From contig NZ_CP091788.1 in assembly GCF_022024055.1 (NCBI RefSeq), positions 2,542,001 to 2,606,000 on the forward strand: a stretch of 64,000 nucleotides of DNA, in the 5' to 3' direction. Made by a program: the position numbers and the translations under genes. Positions 61,997 to 64,000 of the stretch are shown here, piece after piece. The DNA is from Prevotella sp. E2-28 (lineage in GTDB: Bacteria > Bacteroidota > Bacteroidia > Bacteroidales > Bacteroidaceae). The notes beneath the pieces are model-generated. The model did not search any database. It had not been told where the DNA came from and worked only from the letters and a program-made list of their open reading frames with translations. Positions within the stretch are counted from its first letter, which is position 1. Every line of letters starts with the position of its first letter.

Positions 61997-64000
61997 ATGA
62001 TGCAGAAGCAGCAGTACAGAAGGACACTTATCACTGTGCTTCTCACGCTCATTGCAGCAGTGAGTTTTGCACAGAAGGGAGGGCACATACTTCGCCTCAC
62101 TGTAACCGACAAAGACACACAGGAGTCTATTATCATGGCCAGCATTCAACTGCAGCCCACAGGGGCTATGGCGGTGACGGACATGGACGGTAAGGCCACT
62201 ATCAACAATGTGCCAACGGGCGAATATACCCTGCAAATCAGTTATGTGGGTTACGAACCCGTCAACACCCGCATAAAAGTCAGTAGGGATATGACTATGC
62301 GCTTTCAGATGGTGCCCACCTCGCTATCGCTGCGTGAAGTACAGGTGGTGGCTAAACAGAAAGAGAGCGGCGCCTCTACATCAAGCGTTATTGGCCGACA
62401 AGCTATCGATCACCTGCAAGCCACCTCTCTGGCTGACGTGATGCAACTGATTCCCGGTCAGTTGATGGATCGTCCTGACTTGACACAACAGCAAGGACTG
62501 CAATTGCGCACACTACAGAACAACTCCACAATGGCTTTTGGTACCAGCATCGTTGTGGATGGTGTACCTATGTCCAATAATGGCACAATAGGTCAGGGTA
62601 CCTTCTCTGGAACAGCCTTTACCGGTTCGGATATGCGTCAGGTATCTGCCGATAACATTGAGGAAGTAGAAGTCATCCGCGGCATTCCGTCGGCAGAATA
62701 TGGCGACTTGACCAGCGGCCTCGTAGTAGTACACTCAAAAGTGGGTGTAACTCCTTGGCAGGCAAAAGCCAAGATTAATCCGGGACTTCAGAACTATAGT
62801 ATAGGCAAAGGTGTGAAGATAGGCAAGACTGGCATCATCAACGCAAATGTGGACTATGCCAAAGCCTGGGGCGACCCGCGCCAGAAGACCCGTTCGTTCG
62901 ACCGTTACACGGCTAATATAGGTTGGGGCTATGATATCACCAACCGTTGGCATGCTGACACAAAGTTCCGCTTCATGCAGGCTAAGGACTGGACCGGTCA
63001 AGATCCAGATGCTATTCAGGACGGTACGGAATCACTATCGAAGACAACAACCTTCGGACTGACTCATAACGGACGTATCAGAATGGACCTCCCACTGATG
63101 CGTACACTGAAATATACGCTAGGTGTCAGTATGTCGCAGATTGATAATGAAAACACCAGTTTCGTTGCTGTCAGCAGTGGACTGCTCCCTATCCTCACTG
63201 CTCGCGAAACGGGCTATTACTCCGTGGATTGGGTCACCTCTTCTTATAAAGCTACAGGTATTACCGAAAGCAGGCCTGGCAATGTATTCTTCAAACTGAC
63301 CGATGATTTCTTCCTGCGTTTAGGAAAGACCATCCAGAGTTTCAAAGTGGGCGTTGACTATCGCTACGACTGGAACACAGGACGCGGTTACTATAACGTA
63401 GATGAGACAAGACCCTATCGTCCTAACAGCAACGGACGTCCCCGCGCTTTTGATGATATTCCCGGATTGCATCAGTTGTCGGCCTTTGCAGAAGACCAGT
63501 TCACCTATAATATTAATAAGGTAAACCGCCTGCGTATCAACTTCGGCCTGCGCTTCACATCTCTCCAGCCTTTCAACGAAGTGGCTACCACGGCCTTATC
63601 CCCCAGACTGAACGTTGCTTTCAGCGTTACGAAATGGCTCGACATCCGCGGTGGTATCGGTATGAACTCTAAGACTCCTGGACTCATGCACCTCTACCCT
63701 GACAAGAAATATATTGATGACTTGGTAGGTAATTTCACGATGGCATCCACACCTGCCTACTACACCCATACTGAGGTCTATGATGTGCAGCGTTCAAAAG
63801 GATTGAAGAACGCCACGACGACGAAAGTGGAAGTGGGAGCCGACATCAAACTGCCAGAAGGTCGCAAACTGAGCATCCTGGCTTATCAGGACCGTACGCC
63901 AAATGGATTCGAGGCAGCCTCAGATTATTTCACCTACACATATAATCTGTTTGATGACACGCATATGCCGTCTATTGTCAACGGGCAGCCCGACTTCTCT
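61997..64000 (+). CDS. TonB-dependent receptor, 3' end beyond the window
   Basis: 668 codons are visible and the frame is open at the window end. There is a signal peptide (MMQKQQYRRTLITVLLTLIAAVSFAQ), a carboxypeptidase-regulatory-like domain (VTDKDTQESIIMASIQLQPTG ... GEYTLQISYVGYEP), a plug (ADVMQLIPGQ, VVDGVPMSNNG, NIEEVEVIRGIPSAEYGDLTSGLVVV) and the first barrel strands. It imports an unidentified ligand across the outer membrane. It starts directly after the metalloprotease stop, so peptides made by that enzyme are possible ligands; this is inference from position. Confidence 0.9.
   Translation, partial: MMQKQQYRRTLITVLLTLIAAVSFAQKGGHILRLTVTDKDTQESIIMASIQLQPTGAMAVTDMDGKATINNVPTGEYTLQISYVGYEPVNTRIKVSRDMTMRFQMVPTSLSLREVQVVAKQKESGASTSSVIGRQAIDHLQATSLADVMQLIPGQLMDRPDLTQQQGLQLRTLQNNSTMAFGTSIVVDGVPMSNNGTIGQGTFSGTAFTGSDMRQVSADNIEEVEVIRGIPSAEYGDLTSGLVVVHSKVGVTPWQAKAKINPGLQNYSIGKGVKIGKTGIINANVDYAKAWGDPRQKTRSFDRYTANIGWGYDITNRWHADTKFRFMQAKDWTGQDPDAIQDGTESLSKTTTFGLTHNGRIRMDLPLMRTLKYTLGVSMSQIDNENTSFVAVSSGLLPILTARETGYYSVDWVTSSYKATGITESRPGNVFFKLTDDFFLRLGKTIQSFKVGVDYRYDWNTGRGYYNVDETRPYRPNSNGRPRAFDDIPGLHQLSAFAEDQFTYNINKVNRLRINFGLRFTSLQPFNEVATTALSPRLNVAFSVTKWLDIRGGIGMNSKTPGLMHLYPDKKYIDDLVGNFTMASTPAYYTHTEVYDVQRSKGLKNATTTKVEVGADIKLPEGRKLSILAYQDRTPNGFEAASDYFTYTYNLFDDTHMPSIVNGQPDFS

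Overview
The window looks like a chromosomal segment of a Bacteroidales species, most likely Prevotellaceae. Three signs point there: Bacteroidetes promoters (-7 TAnnTTTG, often with TTTG about 20 nt upstream) in front of most transcription units; paired TonB-dependent receptors and SusD-like-era lipoproteins with cysteine-ending signal peptides; and candidate type IX secretion C-terminal domains. Family calls are from reading the proteins; no database search was possible.

Region 1 (1-21.8 kb) is an exopolysaccharide/capsule locus. It holds the end of a Wza-like export protein, a Wzz-like chain-length protein, an EpsG/Wzy-like polymerase, a Wzx-like flippase, several glycosyltransferases, a beta-propeller protein, an initiating sugar-phosphate transferase, a Wzi-like outer-membrane protein and a small lipoprotein. 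Its middle (8.2-18.2 kb) is accessory DNA. Two long, divergent, closely related secreted proteins (about 1,025 aa, two TIM-barrel-like halves each) flank a VapE-like helicase, a DUF6078-like protein and a broken GT4 glycosyltransferase. The GT4 gene is frameshifted exactly at a TCCT tetranucleotide repeat, so it may be phase variable, and its 3' end runs in frame into one of the two long genes.

Region 2 (21.8-33.6 kb) has a repeat-rich secreted protein, then what reads as a nucleic-acid scavenging locus. A secreted EEP-family phosphatase/nuclease, uridine kinase and a histidine phosphatase sit on the minus strand. Opposite them are a TonB-dependent receptor, a DUF5689-like lipoprotein, a lipoprotein with three OB-fold-like repeats and, after ribosomal protein L31, a NUC1-type nuclease lipoprotein. 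Glutathione peroxidase and thioredoxin reductase follow.

Region 3 (33.7-52.0 kb) is mostly housekeeping: gapA, mscL, a SulP transporter, a three-gene PP2C phosphatase/membrane/coiled-coil cassette, a Fic-related protein without a Fic domain, guaA, a MurU-like uridylyltransferase, a sugar-kinase/RapZ fusion, a six-hairpin-type protein, groEL/groES and a GH28 pectinase. It contains a repeat-rich 640-nt intergenic stretch and a candidate small RNA next to groEL.

Region 4 (52.1-64.0 kb) has the sppA-lpxK-punA-thiL operon (lpxK carries a one-base frameshift near its 3' end), tRNA-Phe, two tandem deoxynucleoside kinases, type II pantothenate kinase, a large zinc metalloprotease and the first two thirds of a TonB-dependent receptor cut by the window end.
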